Assembly (NCBI RefSeq): GCF_033343995.1
Contig: NZ_CP137573.1
Location: 2,575,001-2,639,000 of the forward strand
Source of the DNA: Streptomyces sp. HUAS YS2
GTDB taxonomy: Bacteria; Actinomycetota; Actinomycetes; Streptomycetales; Streptomycetaceae
DNA: 64,000 bases
Reading direction: 5' to 3'
Shown: one piece after another, positions 22,712 through 30,988 of the stretch
Layout of the letters: every line of letters begins with the position of its first letter
Numbering within the stretch: the first letter of the stretch is position 1
The notes under the pieces: model-generated
Told to the model about the DNA's origin: nothing
The model's database searches: none
The model's input: only the letters and a program-made list of their open reading frames with translations
Made by a program: the position numbers and the translations under genes

Positions 22712-23677
22712 TCAGAACAGCACCCGGGCGAGCGCCTGGCGCGCGGCCGTCACCCGCGGGTCCTCCGCGCCGATGACCTCGAAGAGTTCGAGCAGCCGGA
22801 GCCGGGCCGCGTCGCGGTCCTCGCCGAAGGTGACGCGCACGGTGTCCACGAGCCGGCCGAAGGCGTCCTGCACATGACCGCCCACCAGATCGAGGTCCGC
22901 TGCGGCGATCTGGGCGGCGACGTCCTTCGGGTTGTCCGCGGCCTCCTTGCGCACCCGCTGCGGGTCCACGCCCTGTACGCGGGCCAGGAGTTCGGCCTGG
23001 GCCAGGCCCAGCTTGGCCTCGGTGTTGCCCGGGTCGTCGGCCAGCACATTCTTGTACGCCTGGACCGCACCGCCCAGGTCGCCCGCGTCCAGCGCGTCGA
23101 CGGCGGCCGAGAGCAGCGCGTCGTACGGGCCGGCGGGGGCGGCGGCCGGGACACCGGACTCGGCGTCCTGGTCCACGACGATGCCGGTGAGCCCGAAGCG
23201 CTCCTCGCCGACCTGGATCAGCTGGTCGAGGGTGGCCCGGATCTGTGCCTCCGGGGCCGCGCCCTGGAAGAGCGGCAGCGCCTGACCGGCGACCACCGCG
23301 AAAACGGCCGGAATTCCCTGGATCCCGAACTGCTGCATCAGCATCTGGTTGGCGTCGACGTCGACCTTGGCGAGGACGAAGCGCCCGTTGTACTCGACCG
23401 CGAGGCGCTCGAGGAGGGGGCCGAGCTGCTTGCACGGCTCGCACCACTCGGCCCAGAAGTCGATGACGACCGGGACCTCGGCGGACCGCTGCAGGACATC
23501 GCGCTCGAAGCCCGCCTCGTCGACGTCGATCACCAGGGCGGACGGGGCGACGGCCGCGCCGCCGCCGGTGCGGGCCGCCTCGGCGCGGGCCTGCTCGGCC
23601 TTGGCCTTGGCCTCTCCGGCCGCCTTCACCGCGGCGAGGTCGACGACGCCGCTCATGGACATGTTCCTAGGCTGCAT
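22712..23677 (-). CDS. Thioredoxin-TPR protein (CnoX/YbbN-like)
   Basis: A 321-aa cytoplasmic protein. After an Ala-rich helix (about 12-40), a thioredoxin domain covers about 48-155 with active site WCEPC (C79, C82), which differs from the CGPC of classical thioredoxin. The rest is TPR-like helices (DALLSAAVDALDAGDLGGAV, then NVLADDPGNTEAKLGLAQAEL) ending with a paired helical segment. The layout matches YbbN/CnoX, a holdase that protects proteins from over-oxidation and hands them to GroEL or DnaK; many members have lost redox activity, but both cysteines are kept here. Start chosen at the ATG preceded by GGGGGAGG; upstream in-frame codons are not conserved in type. Divergent from TetR at 23960. 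Confidence 0.85.
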   Translation of the reverse strand: MQPRNMSMSGVVDLAAVKAAGEAKAKAEQARAEAARTGGGAAVAPSALVIDVDEAGFERDVLQRSAEVPVVIDFWAEWCEPCKQLGPLLERLAVEYNGRFVLAKVDVDANQMLMQQFGIQGIPAVFAVVAGQALPLFQGAAPEAQIRATLDQLIQVGEERFGLTGIVVDQDAESGVPAAAPAGPYDALLSAAVDALDAGDLGGAVQAYKNVLADDPGNTEAKLGLAQAELLARVQGVDPQRVRKEAADNPKDVAAQIAAADLDLVGGHVQDAFGRLVDTVRVTFGEDRDAARLRLLELFEVIGAEDPRVTAARQALARVLF

Positions 23678-23959
23678 GGGTACATCCTCCCCCTTCCGCG
23701 CGCGTAACCGGAAAGCCATGGCCGAACCGTGCCGCCCGTAGGCCCCCCGCCGGTTGCGGGGCGTACGGACGTGCCCGGTTCGGTGTGCTGTTCTGCTGTG
23801 GCGCACCGGGTCCCCACCCGGTGCCTGTGGTTGTCGCGGGGGCCGCTCAGACCCTTTCGCTACGGGTCGTAGCGTAACTGGATCGGGCGGGGCGGGGGTG
23901 GAACTTCCGCGTGAACTGCCTCACAGGACGAGCCTCTGGCGCGTTACTTACCGACGGGT

Positions 23960-24601
23960 ATGGTCGCCTGCATGTGTTCTCGCACCACCCGCAGCGGCCG
24001 TACCGGACGTCCCCGGTCCGCCGAGGCCGACACCGCCATCCTGGACGCGACGCGGGCGGCCCTGGTCGACCTCGGCTGGTCCAAGCTGACGATGGGCGAC
24101 GTGGCGACCCGGGCCGGGGTCGCCAAGACCACCCTGTACCGGCGCTGGGGCAACAAGAACGAACTCGTCGTCGACGCCGTCGCCGTCCTCTTCGACGAAC
24201 TCGAACTGCCCGACCTGGGTTCCCTGCAGGCCGATGTCGAGCACGTGGTGCTCCAGTTCGCCGCCCTCCTGGAACGCCCGGAGACCAAGACGGCCCTGAT
24301 GGCCGTGGTCGCCGAGTCGACCCGTGACGAGCCGCTGCGCGAGCGCATCCGCACCTCGATCGTCGAGCGTCAGAAGCGCCTCGTCCTGGACGGCCGGCGG
24401 CGCGCGCAGGAGCGCGGCGAACTCGCCACGGACCGCGACCCGGAGACCGTGGCGGCCGTCGACGACCTGATCTTCGACGTCATCGCCGGGGCGGTCGTGC
24501 ACCGCGCCCTGGTCAGCGCCGAACCCGTCGACCGGCGGTGGGCGGAACGGCTCTCCGCGCTCCTCGTCGGCGGCCTCGGCGCGGCGGCTGACCGCGGCTG
24601 A
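23960..24601 (+). CDS. TetR-family transcriptional regulator
   Basis: A 213-aa repressor. The HTH is in residues 20-67 (ILDATRAALVDLGWSKLTMG, VATRAGVAKTTLYRRWGNK), followed by an all-helical ligand-binding domain of the TetR_C type (LQFAALLERPETKTALMAVVAES). Met1 or Met5 could be the start. It converges with icmA, separated by a perfect terminator, and a half-site GTTACTTACC lies just upstream of its start, similar to the dyads in front of DUF6230 and icmA. It is thus one candidate for the protein that reads these sites; the MarR gene at 26877 is another. Confidence 0.88.
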   Translation: MVACMCSRTTRSGRTGRPRSAEADTAILDATRAALVDLGWSKLTMGDVATRAGVAKTTLYRRWGNKNELVVDAVAVLFDELELPDLGSLQADVEHVVLQFAALLERPETKTALMAVVAESTRDEPLRERIRTSIVERQKRLVLDGRRRAQERGELATDRDPETVAAVDDLIFDVIAGAVVHRALVSAEPVDRRWAERLSALLVGGLGAAADRG

Positions 24602-24614
24602 CGGTTCGGACACG

Positions 24615-24652
24615 GGCGGGGGCGGTACGGGATGTCCCGTACCGCCCCCGCC
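24615..24652. terminator. Bidirectional terminator between TetR gene and icmA
   Basis: Perfect 18-bp arms (left begins GGCGGGGGCGGTACGG) around TG, between two convergent genes. Confidence 0.92.
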
Positions 24653-24680
24653 GCCGTACCCGGGCCTTCGGCCCCGGCCG

Positions 24681-26381
24681 CTAGAAGCCCGGGGGCTCCG
24701 TGTAGACGCCCCACTCGTCGCGCAGCACGCCGCAGATCTCGCCGAGCGTGGCCTCGGCGCGGACCGCCTCCAGCATCGGCACGATCATGTTGGAGCCGTC
24801 CCGCGCGGCCGCCAGCATGGCGTCGAGCGAGGCGCGCACCTTCGCGTCGTCCCGCCGGCCCTTGCGCTCGCCGAGCACCCGGACCTGCTCCCACTCGACC
24901 TCGTGGCTGACCCGCAGGATCTCCAGGTCACCGGTGACCGAGCCGTGGTGGACGTTGACGCCGACCACGCGCTTGTCGCCCTTCTCCAGGGACTGCTGGT
25001 AGCGGAAGGCGGACTCGGCGATCTCGCCGGTGAACCAGCCGTCCTCGATGCCGCGCAGGATGCCGGAGGTGATCGGACCGATCGGGTGCTGACCGTCCGG
25101 GTGCGCCCGGCGGCCCCGCTCCTTGATCTGGTCGAAGATCTTCTCGGCGTCCGCCTCGATGCGGTCGGTGAGCTGCTCCACGTACCAGGAACCGCCCAGC
25201 GGGTCCGCGACGTTGGCGACGCCGGTCTCCTCCATCAGCACCTGCTGGGTGCGCAGGGCGATCTCGGCGGCCTGCTCGCTGGGGAGCGCGAGGGTCTCGT
25301 CGAGGGCGTTGGTGTGCAGCGAGTTGGTGCCGCCGAGGACCGCCGACAGGGCCTCGACCGCGGTGCGCACGACGTTGTTGTACGGCTGCTGGGCGGTGAG
25401 CGAGACACCGGCGGTCTGGGTGTGGAAGCGGAGCCACTGCGCCTTGTCGGTCTTGGCGCCGTAGACCTCCTTCATCCAGCGGGCCCAGATCCGGCGGGCG
25501 GCGCGGAACTTGGCGATCTCCTCGAAGAAGTCGAGGTGCGCGTCGAAGAAGAAGGACAGGCCGGGCGCGAAGACGTCCACGTCAAGGCCGCGGGAGAGGC
25601 CGAGCTCGACGTAGCCGAAGCCGTCGGCGAGGGTGTACGCCAGCTCCTGCGCGGCCGTCGCCCCGGCCTCGCGGATGTGGTAGCCGGAGACCGAGAGCGG
25701 CTTGTACGCGGGGATGCCCTGCGCGCAGTGCTCCATCAGGTCGCCGATCAGGCGCAGGTGCGGCTCGGGCTGGAAGAGCCACTCCTTCTGCGCGATGTAC
25801 TCCTTGAAGATGTCCGTCTGCAGCGTGCCGTTGAGCACCGCCGGGTCGACGCCCTGGCGCTCGGCGGCGACCAGGTACATGCAGAAGACGGGAACGGCGG
25901 GGCCGCTGATCGTCATGGAGGTGGTGACGTCGCCGAGCGGGATGTCCTTGAACAGGACCTCCATGTCGGCGGCGGAGTCGATGGCCACACCGCAGTGGCC
26001 GACCTCGCCGAGCGAGCGCGGGTCGTCGGAGTCGCGGCCCATGAGCGTGGGCATGTCGAACGCGACGGAGAGCCCGCCGCCGCCGGCGGCCAGGATCATC
26101 TTGTAGCGCTCGTTCGTCTGCTCGGCGTTGCCGAAGCCCGCGAACTGGCGGATGGTCCACGTCCGGCCGCGGTAGCCGGTGGGGTGCAGGCCACGGGTGA
26201 ACGGGTACTCGCCCGGCCACCCGATGCGCTCGAAGCCCTCGTAGGTGTCCCCGGGCCGCGGCCCGTAGACGGGCTCGACCGGGTCACCGGAGAGCGTCGT
26301 GAAGTCGGCGTCGCGCTTGCGGGCCTTGTCGTAGCGGGCCTGCCAGCGACGGCGGCCTTCCTCGATCGCGTCAGCGTCCAT
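24681..26381 (-). CDS. icmA: Isobutyryl-CoA mutase large subunit
   Basis: A 566-aa substrate-binding subunit of the B12 enzyme that interconverts isobutyryl-CoA and n-butyryl-CoA, linking valine breakdown, fatty acids and polyketide precursors. The family body is clear ([75 protein letters not shown]). Two residues decide specificity: F80 in TIRQF and Q198 in IAQKE, where methylmalonyl-CoA mutase has Tyr89 and Arg207. The length equals the described IcmA, and there is no C-terminal cobalamin domain, so a separate IcmB is needed and is not in this window. It stands alone in its transcription unit, with a perfect 24-bp palindrome in its promoter. The chaperone-type GTPase meaB lies 14 kb away. 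Confidence 0.95.
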   Translation of the reverse strand: MDADAIEEGRRRWQARYDKARKRDADFTTLSGDPVEPVYGPRPGDTYEGFERIGWPGEYPFTRGLHPTGYRGRTWTIRQFAGFGNAEQTNERYKMILAAGGGGLSVAFDMPTLMGRDSDDPRSLGEVGHCGVAIDSAADMEVLFKDIPLGDVTTSMTISGPAVPVFCMYLVAAERQGVDPAVLNGTLQTDIFKEYIAQKEWLFQPEPHLRLIGDLMEHCAQGIPAYKPLSVSGYHIREAGATAAQELAYTLADGFGYVELGLSRGLDVDVFAPGLSFFFDAHLDFFEEIAKFRAARRIWARWMKEVYGAKTDKAQWLRFHTQTAGVSLTAQQPYNNVVRTAVEALSAVLGGTNSLHTNALDETLALPSEQAAEIALRTQQVLMEETGVANVADPLGGSWYVEQLTDRIEADAEKIFDQIKERGRRAHPDGQHPIGPITSGILRGIEDGWFTGEIAESAFRYQQSLEKGDKRVVGVNVHHGSVTGDLEILRVSHEVEWEQVRVLGERKGRRDDAKVRASLDAMLAAARDGSNMIVPMLEAVRAEATLGEICGVLRDEWGVYTEPPGF

Positions 26382-26388
26382 GCTTCAA

Positions 26389-26412
26389 ATTTACTAGGAC
26401 GTCCTAGTAAAT
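26389..26412 (-). promoter_or_regulatory. Perfect 24-bp palindrome in the icmA promoter
   Basis: Left half ATTTACTAGGAC; the right half is its exact reverse complement. It begins 7 bp before the icmA start. On the minus strand TCGACA and TAAATT, 18 bp apart, fit -35 and -10 boxes with the palindrome between them, and TAAATT ends 6 nt before ATG, suggesting a leaderless message. This is the classic position for a repressor, probably sensing an acyl-CoA. Confidence 0.8.
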
Positions 26413-26423
26413 GTCGACGGCAA

Positions 26424-26447
26424 ACCCCCGCACGTTTGTGCGGGGGT
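26424..26447 (-). terminator. Terminator of the DUF3817 gene
   Basis: Perfect 10-bp stem ACCCCCGCAC / GTGCGGGGGT with loop GTTT, 17 bp after the stop of the gene at 26465. Confidence 0.85.
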
Positions 26448-26464
26448 GAGGGTGAGGGCCTGCG

Positions 26465-26797
26465 TCAGACCTTGGCCGGAATCGGCTCCGCGCCGCTGAC
26501 CAGCGGAAGCGTCTCGCGGACGACCTTGCGCTCGACGAAGAAGGCGGCGAAGGGAATCGTCCCGGACAGCAGCACCCACAGGAGCTTGCCGAACGGCCAC
26601 TTCGCCTTGGAGCCCAGGTCGAACGCGAAGATCAGGTAGATGATGTAGAGGACGCCGTGGGCCTGGGAGACCGCGAAGGTCACGTCCTCGCCCATGTCGA
26701 ACCCGTACTTGAAGACCATGCAGGTGCACAGCACGAGCAGCATGACGGCGGTCACGTACGCCATGACGCGGTAGCGGGTCAGCACGCTGGATTTCAT
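26465..26797 (-). CDS. DUF3817 membrane protein
   Basis: A 110-aa protein with three predicted membrane helices (about 10-28, 43-60, 69-87) and the family motifs QAHGVLYIIYLIFAFDLG and PFAAFFVERKV. The function is unknown. A paralogue occurs at 37300 with the same motifs ([28 protein letters not shown]). It follows the MarR gene by 79 bp and may be transcribed with it; a terminator separates it from icmA. Members often sit beside transporters and may be small accessory subunits, but nothing here shows that. Confidence 0.82.
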   Translation of the reverse strand: MKSSVLTRYRVMAYVTAVMLLVLCTCMVFKYGFDMGEDVTFAVSQAHGVLYIIYLIFAFDLGSKAKWPFGKLLWVLLSGTIPFAAFFVERKVVRETLPLVSGAEPIPAKV

Positions 26798-26876
26798 GCC
26801 GTCGAGCGTAACGGCACGTTCCGGGCGATCTTCCGCCGGGTCCCTGCCCGCTTCCGGGCCCCCGCCCGCTTCCGGA

Positions 26877-27386
26877 TCAGCCCTCGTCGAAGTCGTGCGC
26901 CGCCACCCGCAGGGGGCGCAGCAGCGCGAAGATCTCGGCGCACTCCTCGGCGTCGTACGCGCCCAGGCCGAATTCCATCCCCATCAGGTCCCGGGTGGCC
27001 GCCTCGACGACCTCGCGGCCCTTCTCCGTGATGGAGGCGAGGGTGCCGCGGCCGTCGTTGGGGTTGGGCCGCTTGTCGACCAGGCCGGACCTCACCAGGC
27101 GGTCCACCGTGTTCGTCACGGACGTCGGGTGGACCATCAGTCGCTCGCCGATCTTGGACATCGGCAGCTCACCGGCCTTGGAGAAGGTGAGCAGCACCAG
27201 CGCCTCGTACCGGGCGAAGGTCAGCCCGTACGGCTTCACCACCGCGTCGACCTCGGCGAGGAGGATCTGGTGGGCCCGCATGATCGAGGTGATCGCGGCC
27301 ATCGAGGGGACCGGTCCCCAGCGGTTCTGCCAGAGCTCGTCGGCGCGGGCGATGGGGTCGAACGGGAGACTGAGCGGCTTCGGCAC
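26877..27386 (-). CDS. MarR-family transcriptional regulator
   Basis: A 169-aa regulator. The winged helix covers about 55-125: LTFARYEALVLLTFSKAGELPM, IGERLMVHPTSVTNTVDRLVRSG and the wing VDKRPNPNDGRGTLASIT. Helices at both ends make the dimer. It begins 9 bp after the MFS gene stop, so the two share a transcript; the efflux gene is a natural target. It may also control the DUF3817 gene or icmA. The ligand is unknown. Confidence 0.9.
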   Translation of the reverse strand: MPKPLSLPFDPIARADELWQNRWGPVPSMAAITSIMRAHQILLAEVDAVVKPYGLTFARYEALVLLTFSKAGELPMSKIGERLMVHPTSVTNTVDRLVRSGLVDKRPNPNDGRGTLASITEKGREVVEAATRDLMGMEFGLGAYDAEECAEIFALLRPLRVAAHDFDEG

Positions 27387-27395
27387 GGCACGACC

Positions 27396-28757
27396 TTACC
27401 TACTGGTCATATGGTGGTCAGCCCTGTCTCGTCCTTCGGTCGCCCGGAGCTCCAGGGCGAGCGCGACCAGGCACAGGGTGCCGAGGACGCCGGTGCCGGC
27501 GACGACGGCGGGCACCGGGACGAACTCGGCGGCGACGCCGGCGGCGGCCATGCCGACGCCCTGGACGGTCATCATGCCCGCGGTCATCAGGGTCATCGCC
27601 CGACCGCGCTGCTCCTCGGGGACGGCGGCGACGAACCAGGCGTCGAGGCCGAGGGTGTACGCGCCGGTCGCGCCGGCCAGGAAGAGCGCGAGAGCGGCGA
27701 GCGCGACGCCGGGGGTGAGCGCGTACAGGAGGTACGGCAGCACGCCGGCGGCGACGAGCGGGAGCACGATCCGGGCGCGGGCGGCGGTGCCGAGGACGGA
27801 GCCGGCGAGGAGTTCGGCGGCGATCGTGCCGACCGGCAGCGCGCACATCAGCAGGCCGAGGGCGGCGGTGGAGACGTCGATGTGGTCGGCGTACGGGGCG
27901 GCGAGGGCCTCGGGGACGACGGCGAACAGGGGCGGCACCCAGAAGGCGAGCATGAGGGCGCGGACGCGGCGGTCGCGCAGGATCCCCCAGGTGGCGCGAA
28001 TCCCTTCGCGCGGGCCGTCCGCGGCGCGGGCGGGGCGGCGGGCGGTGCCAAGGCGGAGCAGGAGGGCCGACACGAGGAAGGTGGCGGTGGTGATGACGAG
28101 GGCGCCGCGCGGGGGTACGACGGTGAGCAGGACGCCGCCGACGGCGAAGCCGGCGAGCAGGGCGCTCTGCGAGACGATCCGCAGGAGCGAGCGGCCGAGG
28201 ACGAAGAGGTCGCCGTCGCCGAGGATGTCGGCGAGGGTCGCCATGCGGGTGCCGTTGAAGACGGGCGAGACGACGGCGATCGCGCAGCGCAGCGCGAGGA
28301 GGACGGCGACGGGGGTGGCGGGCACGACCATGAGCGCGACGCAGCCTGCGCAGACCAGGTCGCAGACGACGAGGATCCGGCGGGGCGGGATCCGGTCGGC
28401 GAGTCCGGCGAGCAGGGTGCCGCCGACGAGGTAGGGCAGGAAGCCGAGCGCGAAGGTGAGCGCTGACAGCAGCGGCGAGCGGGTCGTCTGGTACACGAGC
28501 ACGGTGAGCGCCAGCTCGCTGACGACGACACCGAGCAGCGAGAACAGGTGTGCCACGAAGACGAACCGGAACTCCCGCACCCGGAAGACGGCGGCGTATC
28601 CGGCGGGGCCGGGGGTCGGCGCGGCGGGGGCCGGGGCGGGGGCAGCGGCCACGTCCTGCGGCGCCGGGGGCTGCGGGCCGGCGGGCGTCGGCGCCGCGGC
28701 TGAGGGCGGCGCGGGCAGCGGTGGGGACCCCTGCGGCGGCAGGGCGTTGTTCGGCAT
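27396..28757 (-). CDS. MFS transporter
   Basis: A 453-aa major facilitator with 12 predicted helices, of the NreB/MefA-like drug-efflux group (FRFVFVAHLFSLLGVVVSELAL, LPYLVGGTLLAGLADRIPPRRIL with the loop 2-3 motif, SPVFNGTRMATLADIL). A Pro/Ala-rich stretch of about 60 residues precedes the first helix, which is unusual and may be disordered. ATG at 28757 is used; the longer frame would cross the promoter shared with the divergent ArsR gene. Substrate unknown; both a MarR gene downstream and an ArsR gene upstream could control it. Confidence 0.88.
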   Translation of the reverse strand: MPNNALPPQGSPPLPAPPSAAAPTPAGPQPPAPQDVAAAPAPAPAAPTPGPAGYAAVFRVREFRFVFVAHLFSLLGVVVSELALTVLVYQTTRSPLLSALTFALGFLPYLVGGTLLAGLADRIPPRRILVVCDLVCAGCVALMVVPATPVAVLLALRCAIAVVSPVFNGTRMATLADILGDGDLFVLGRSLLRIVSQSALLAGFAVGGVLLTVVPPRGALVITTATFLVSALLLRLGTARRPARAADGPREGIRATWGILRDRRVRALMLAFWVPPLFAVVPEALAAPYADHIDVSTAALGLLMCALPVGTIAAELLAGSVLGTAARARIVLPLVAAGVLPYLLYALTPGVALAALALFLAGATGAYTLGLDAWFVAAVPEEQRGRAMTLMTAGMMTVQGVGMAAAGVAAEFVPVPAVVAGTGVLGTLCLVALALELRATEGRDRADHHMTSR

Positions 28758-28839
28758 GACCGGGAGCCTGGCGGAGGCCGAGCCGCGGCCGTAGTCTTTC
28801 GGCTCCAGACGAATCTTCGCCCCCACCACGAGGCCTCCC

Positions 28840-29844
28840 ATGCCGTATCACCTCCACTTCGGGGAGGCCGACCCGCTGCGGATCCGGTTCGCGGTGTCGC
28901 CGCTCTGGGAGACGCACTCCGCGGTGCGGGTGCTCGCCCGGCCGGAGCAGCAGGGCTACCACCTGCCGTGGCTGCGGCGGATCAGACGTTCGGCGGGCGG
29001 GCTGGATCTGGGGCCGCTGCATCTGCTGATGCCGTGGCGTGGGCACAGTCCGGACTTCCTCTATCCGCCGCCGCTCGGCCCGGCCGCCACGTTCGAGGAG
29101 GAGATCGCGGCGGTGCGCCGGACCGACCCGGAGCTCGTGCGCGAGGACGTCGCGCGGGCGCTGGCCGGGACGCCGGGGGCGGCCCGGTCCGAGGAGGGGC
29201 GCCGACTGCTGGCCGATCCCGCCGCGTCGATCGCACGGCTCGCCGACCTGCTGGAGGCCGCCTGGGAGGTGCTCGTCGCCCCGGACTGGCCACGGCTGCG
29301 CGCGCTCCTTGAGGCGGACGTCGCGTACCACTCGCGGCGGCTCGCCGAGGGCGGGACGGAGCGGCTGCTGACGGAGCTGCATCCGGCGTTCGCCTGGGTC
29401 GCCGAGACCGCCACGCTCGTCGTCGACTACCGCGGCGAGCACGTCCGGACGCTGGACGGGCAGGGCCTCGTCCTCATGCCGTCGGTGTTCACCTGGCCGC
29501 ACGTGGTCAGCGGCTTCGACCCGCCGTGGCAGCCGACGGTGGTCTATCCCGTGCGCGGCATCGGCGGGCTGTGGACGGCGCCGCGCGACCGGACCCCCGA
29601 CGCGCTCGCCCGGCTGCTCGGCCGGCACCGGGCGGACGTGCTGTGCGCGCTCGACGAGCCGGCCGGGACCAGCGCGCTCGCGCACCGCCTCGGCCTGGCG
29701 CCGTCGTCCGTCTCCGCGCATCTGGCGGTGCTGCGCGAGGCCGGGCTGCTCACCTCGCGCCGCTACGGCCACCAGGTGCTGTACGAGCGGACGCCGCTGG
29801 GGATCGCCCTCGCGGCGCCGGTGTCGCACCCGGCCGCCGAATGA
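28840..29844 (+). CDS. ArsR-type winged-helix regulator with DUF5937-like N-terminal domain
   Basis: A 334-aa protein. The first 230 residues form a large effector domain (MPYHLHFGEADPLRIRFAVSP, then LDLGPLHLLMPWRGHSPDF), and the last 100 hold an ArsR-type HTH: LLGRHRADVLCALDEPAGTS, LAHRLGLAPSSVSAHLAVLREAGLL, SRRYGHQVLYERT. No metal-binding cysteine pair is seen, so it probably responds to an organic ligand. It is divergent from the MFS efflux gene, 82 bp between start codons, which is its most likely target. GAGG lies 7 nt before the ATG. Confidence 0.82.
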   Translation: MPYHLHFGEADPLRIRFAVSPLWETHSAVRVLARPEQQGYHLPWLRRIRRSAGGLDLGPLHLLMPWRGHSPDFLYPPPLGPAATFEEEIAAVRRTDPELVREDVARALAGTPGAARSEEGRRLLADPAASIARLADLLEAAWEVLVAPDWPRLRALLEADVAYHSRRLAEGGTERLLTELHPAFAWVAETATLVVDYRGEHVRTLDGQGLVLMPSVFTWPHVVSGFDPPWQPTVVYPVRGIGGLWTAPRDRTPDALARLLGRHRADVLCALDEPAGTSALAHRLGLAPSSVSAHLAVLREAGLLTSRRYGHQVLYERTPLGIALAAPVSHPAAE

Positions 29845-29925
29845 CCGCTGTGCGAGGATGGCCCGGCTTGTCCCGATCTTGAATCGTCTCGATTCGCCTC
29901 CCCTCGCCTCGACTCTGGGGGCCGG

Positions 29926-30951
29926 ATGTCCCGCCGTTCCGCCGTCACCTCTCTGTCCCTGGCGGGCGTGGTACTGCTCGCCCTCACCGGCTGCGGCGGA
30001 CCGGACGAGCCGGCGGGACGGACGCCCGTCGGGCCCCCGGTCGGCGAGACGGGTTCAGTGGCGCCCACCGCCGGTTCAGCGTTCTGGGTCGACCCGGACA
30101 GCGACGCGGCGCGCGAGGTGAAGCGGTACGAGGCGCAGGGCCGTACCGAGGACGCGAAGGTGCTGCGGCGGATCTCGGAGCGCCCCGTCGCCGACTGGCC
30201 GGCCCACGAGGACCCGGTGCCGGACATCGCGAAGGTCGTGAAGGGCGCTGGGGCGGCCGGCCGGACCGCGGTCCTCGTCGCGTACAACATCCCGCACCGC
30301 GACTGCGGCCTGTACTCCGCGGGCGGCGCGCCCGACGCCGGTGCCTACCGGAACTGGATCGACGCGTTCGCCGGCGCGATCGGCGACGCGCCCGCGGTCG
30401 TCGTCCTCGAACCGGACGCGGTGCCGCACCTCGTCGACGGCTGCACCCCCGCCCAGCACCAGGACGAGCGCTACCAGCTGCTCTCCGGGGCGATCGACCG
30501 GCTGAAGCGGCAGCCGCACACCCGGGTCTACCTGGACGCGGGCAACCCGGCGTGGATCGAGGACCCGGCCAAGCTGGTCGAGCCGCTGCGCCGGGCGGGC
30601 ATCGCCCACGCCGACGGCTTCGCGCTCAACGTCTCCAACTTCCAGACGAACAACGCCGTCAAGGACTTCGGCGCCAAGCTCTCCGGGCTCCTCGGCGGCG
30701 CGCACTACACCGTGGACACCAGCCGCAACGGCGACGGCCCGCTGCCCGGGAACCGGGACCAGGCGTGGTGCAACCCGCCGGGGCGGGCGCTCGGCACACC
30801 GCCGACGACCCGGACCGGCGATCCGCTCGTCGACGCGTACCTGTGGATCAAGCGCCCCGGGGAGTCGGACGGCACCTGCCGGGGCGGCCCGGCCGCCGGG
30901 ACGTGGTGGCCGGACTACGCCCTCGGCCTGGCGCGCCGCGCGAAGGGCTGA
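29926..30951 (+). CDS. cslZ: GH6 endoglucanase-like lipoprotein (CslZ-type)
   Basis: A 341-aa exported enzyme. The lipobox LTGC gives a lipidated C23. Both GH6 signatures are intact: VAYNIPHRDCGLYSAGG with D126, and VVVLEPDAVP with catalytic acid D164; YLDAGNPAWI follows. It should cleave beta-1,4-glucan at the cell surface. It converges with glxA, 37 bp apart, and cslA lies beyond. In S. lividans and S. coelicolor the same three genes act together: cslA makes a glucan at hyphal tips, glxA is needed for its deposition, and the GH6 enzyme trims it. The symbol rests on this context; direction relative to glxA is opposite here. Confidence 0.88.
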   Translation: MSRRSAVTSLSLAGVVLLALTGCGGPDEPAGRTPVGPPVGETGSVAPTAGSAFWVDPDSDAAREVKRYEAQGRTEDAKVLRRISERPVADWPAHEDPVPDIAKVVKGAGAAGRTAVLVAYNIPHRDCGLYSAGGAPDAGAYRNWIDAFAGAIGDAPAVVVLEPDAVPHLVDGCTPAQHQDERYQLLSGAIDRLKRQPHTRVYLDAGNPAWIEDPAKLVEPLRRAGIAHADGFALNVSNFQTNNAVKDFGAKLSGLLGGAHYTVDTSRNGDGPLPGNRDQAWCNPPGRALGTPPTTRTGDPLVDAYLWIKRPGESDGTCRGGPAAGTWWPDYALGLARRAKG

Positions 30952-30954
30952 GGC

Positions 30955-30979
30955 TCTCGGCCGCGCCCGGGAGCCGAGA
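30955..30979. terminator. Short hairpin between cslZ and glxA
   Basis: TCTCGGC and GCCGAGA, 7 bp, around an 11-nt loop, filling the 37-bp convergent gap. Weak but well placed. Confidence 0.5.
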
Positions 30980-30988
30980 CCCGCCGCC

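Noticed and set aside
24681..26381. Methylmalonyl-CoA mutase
   Set aside because: F80 and Q198, the 566-residue length and absence of the B12 domain point to the IcmA subunit.
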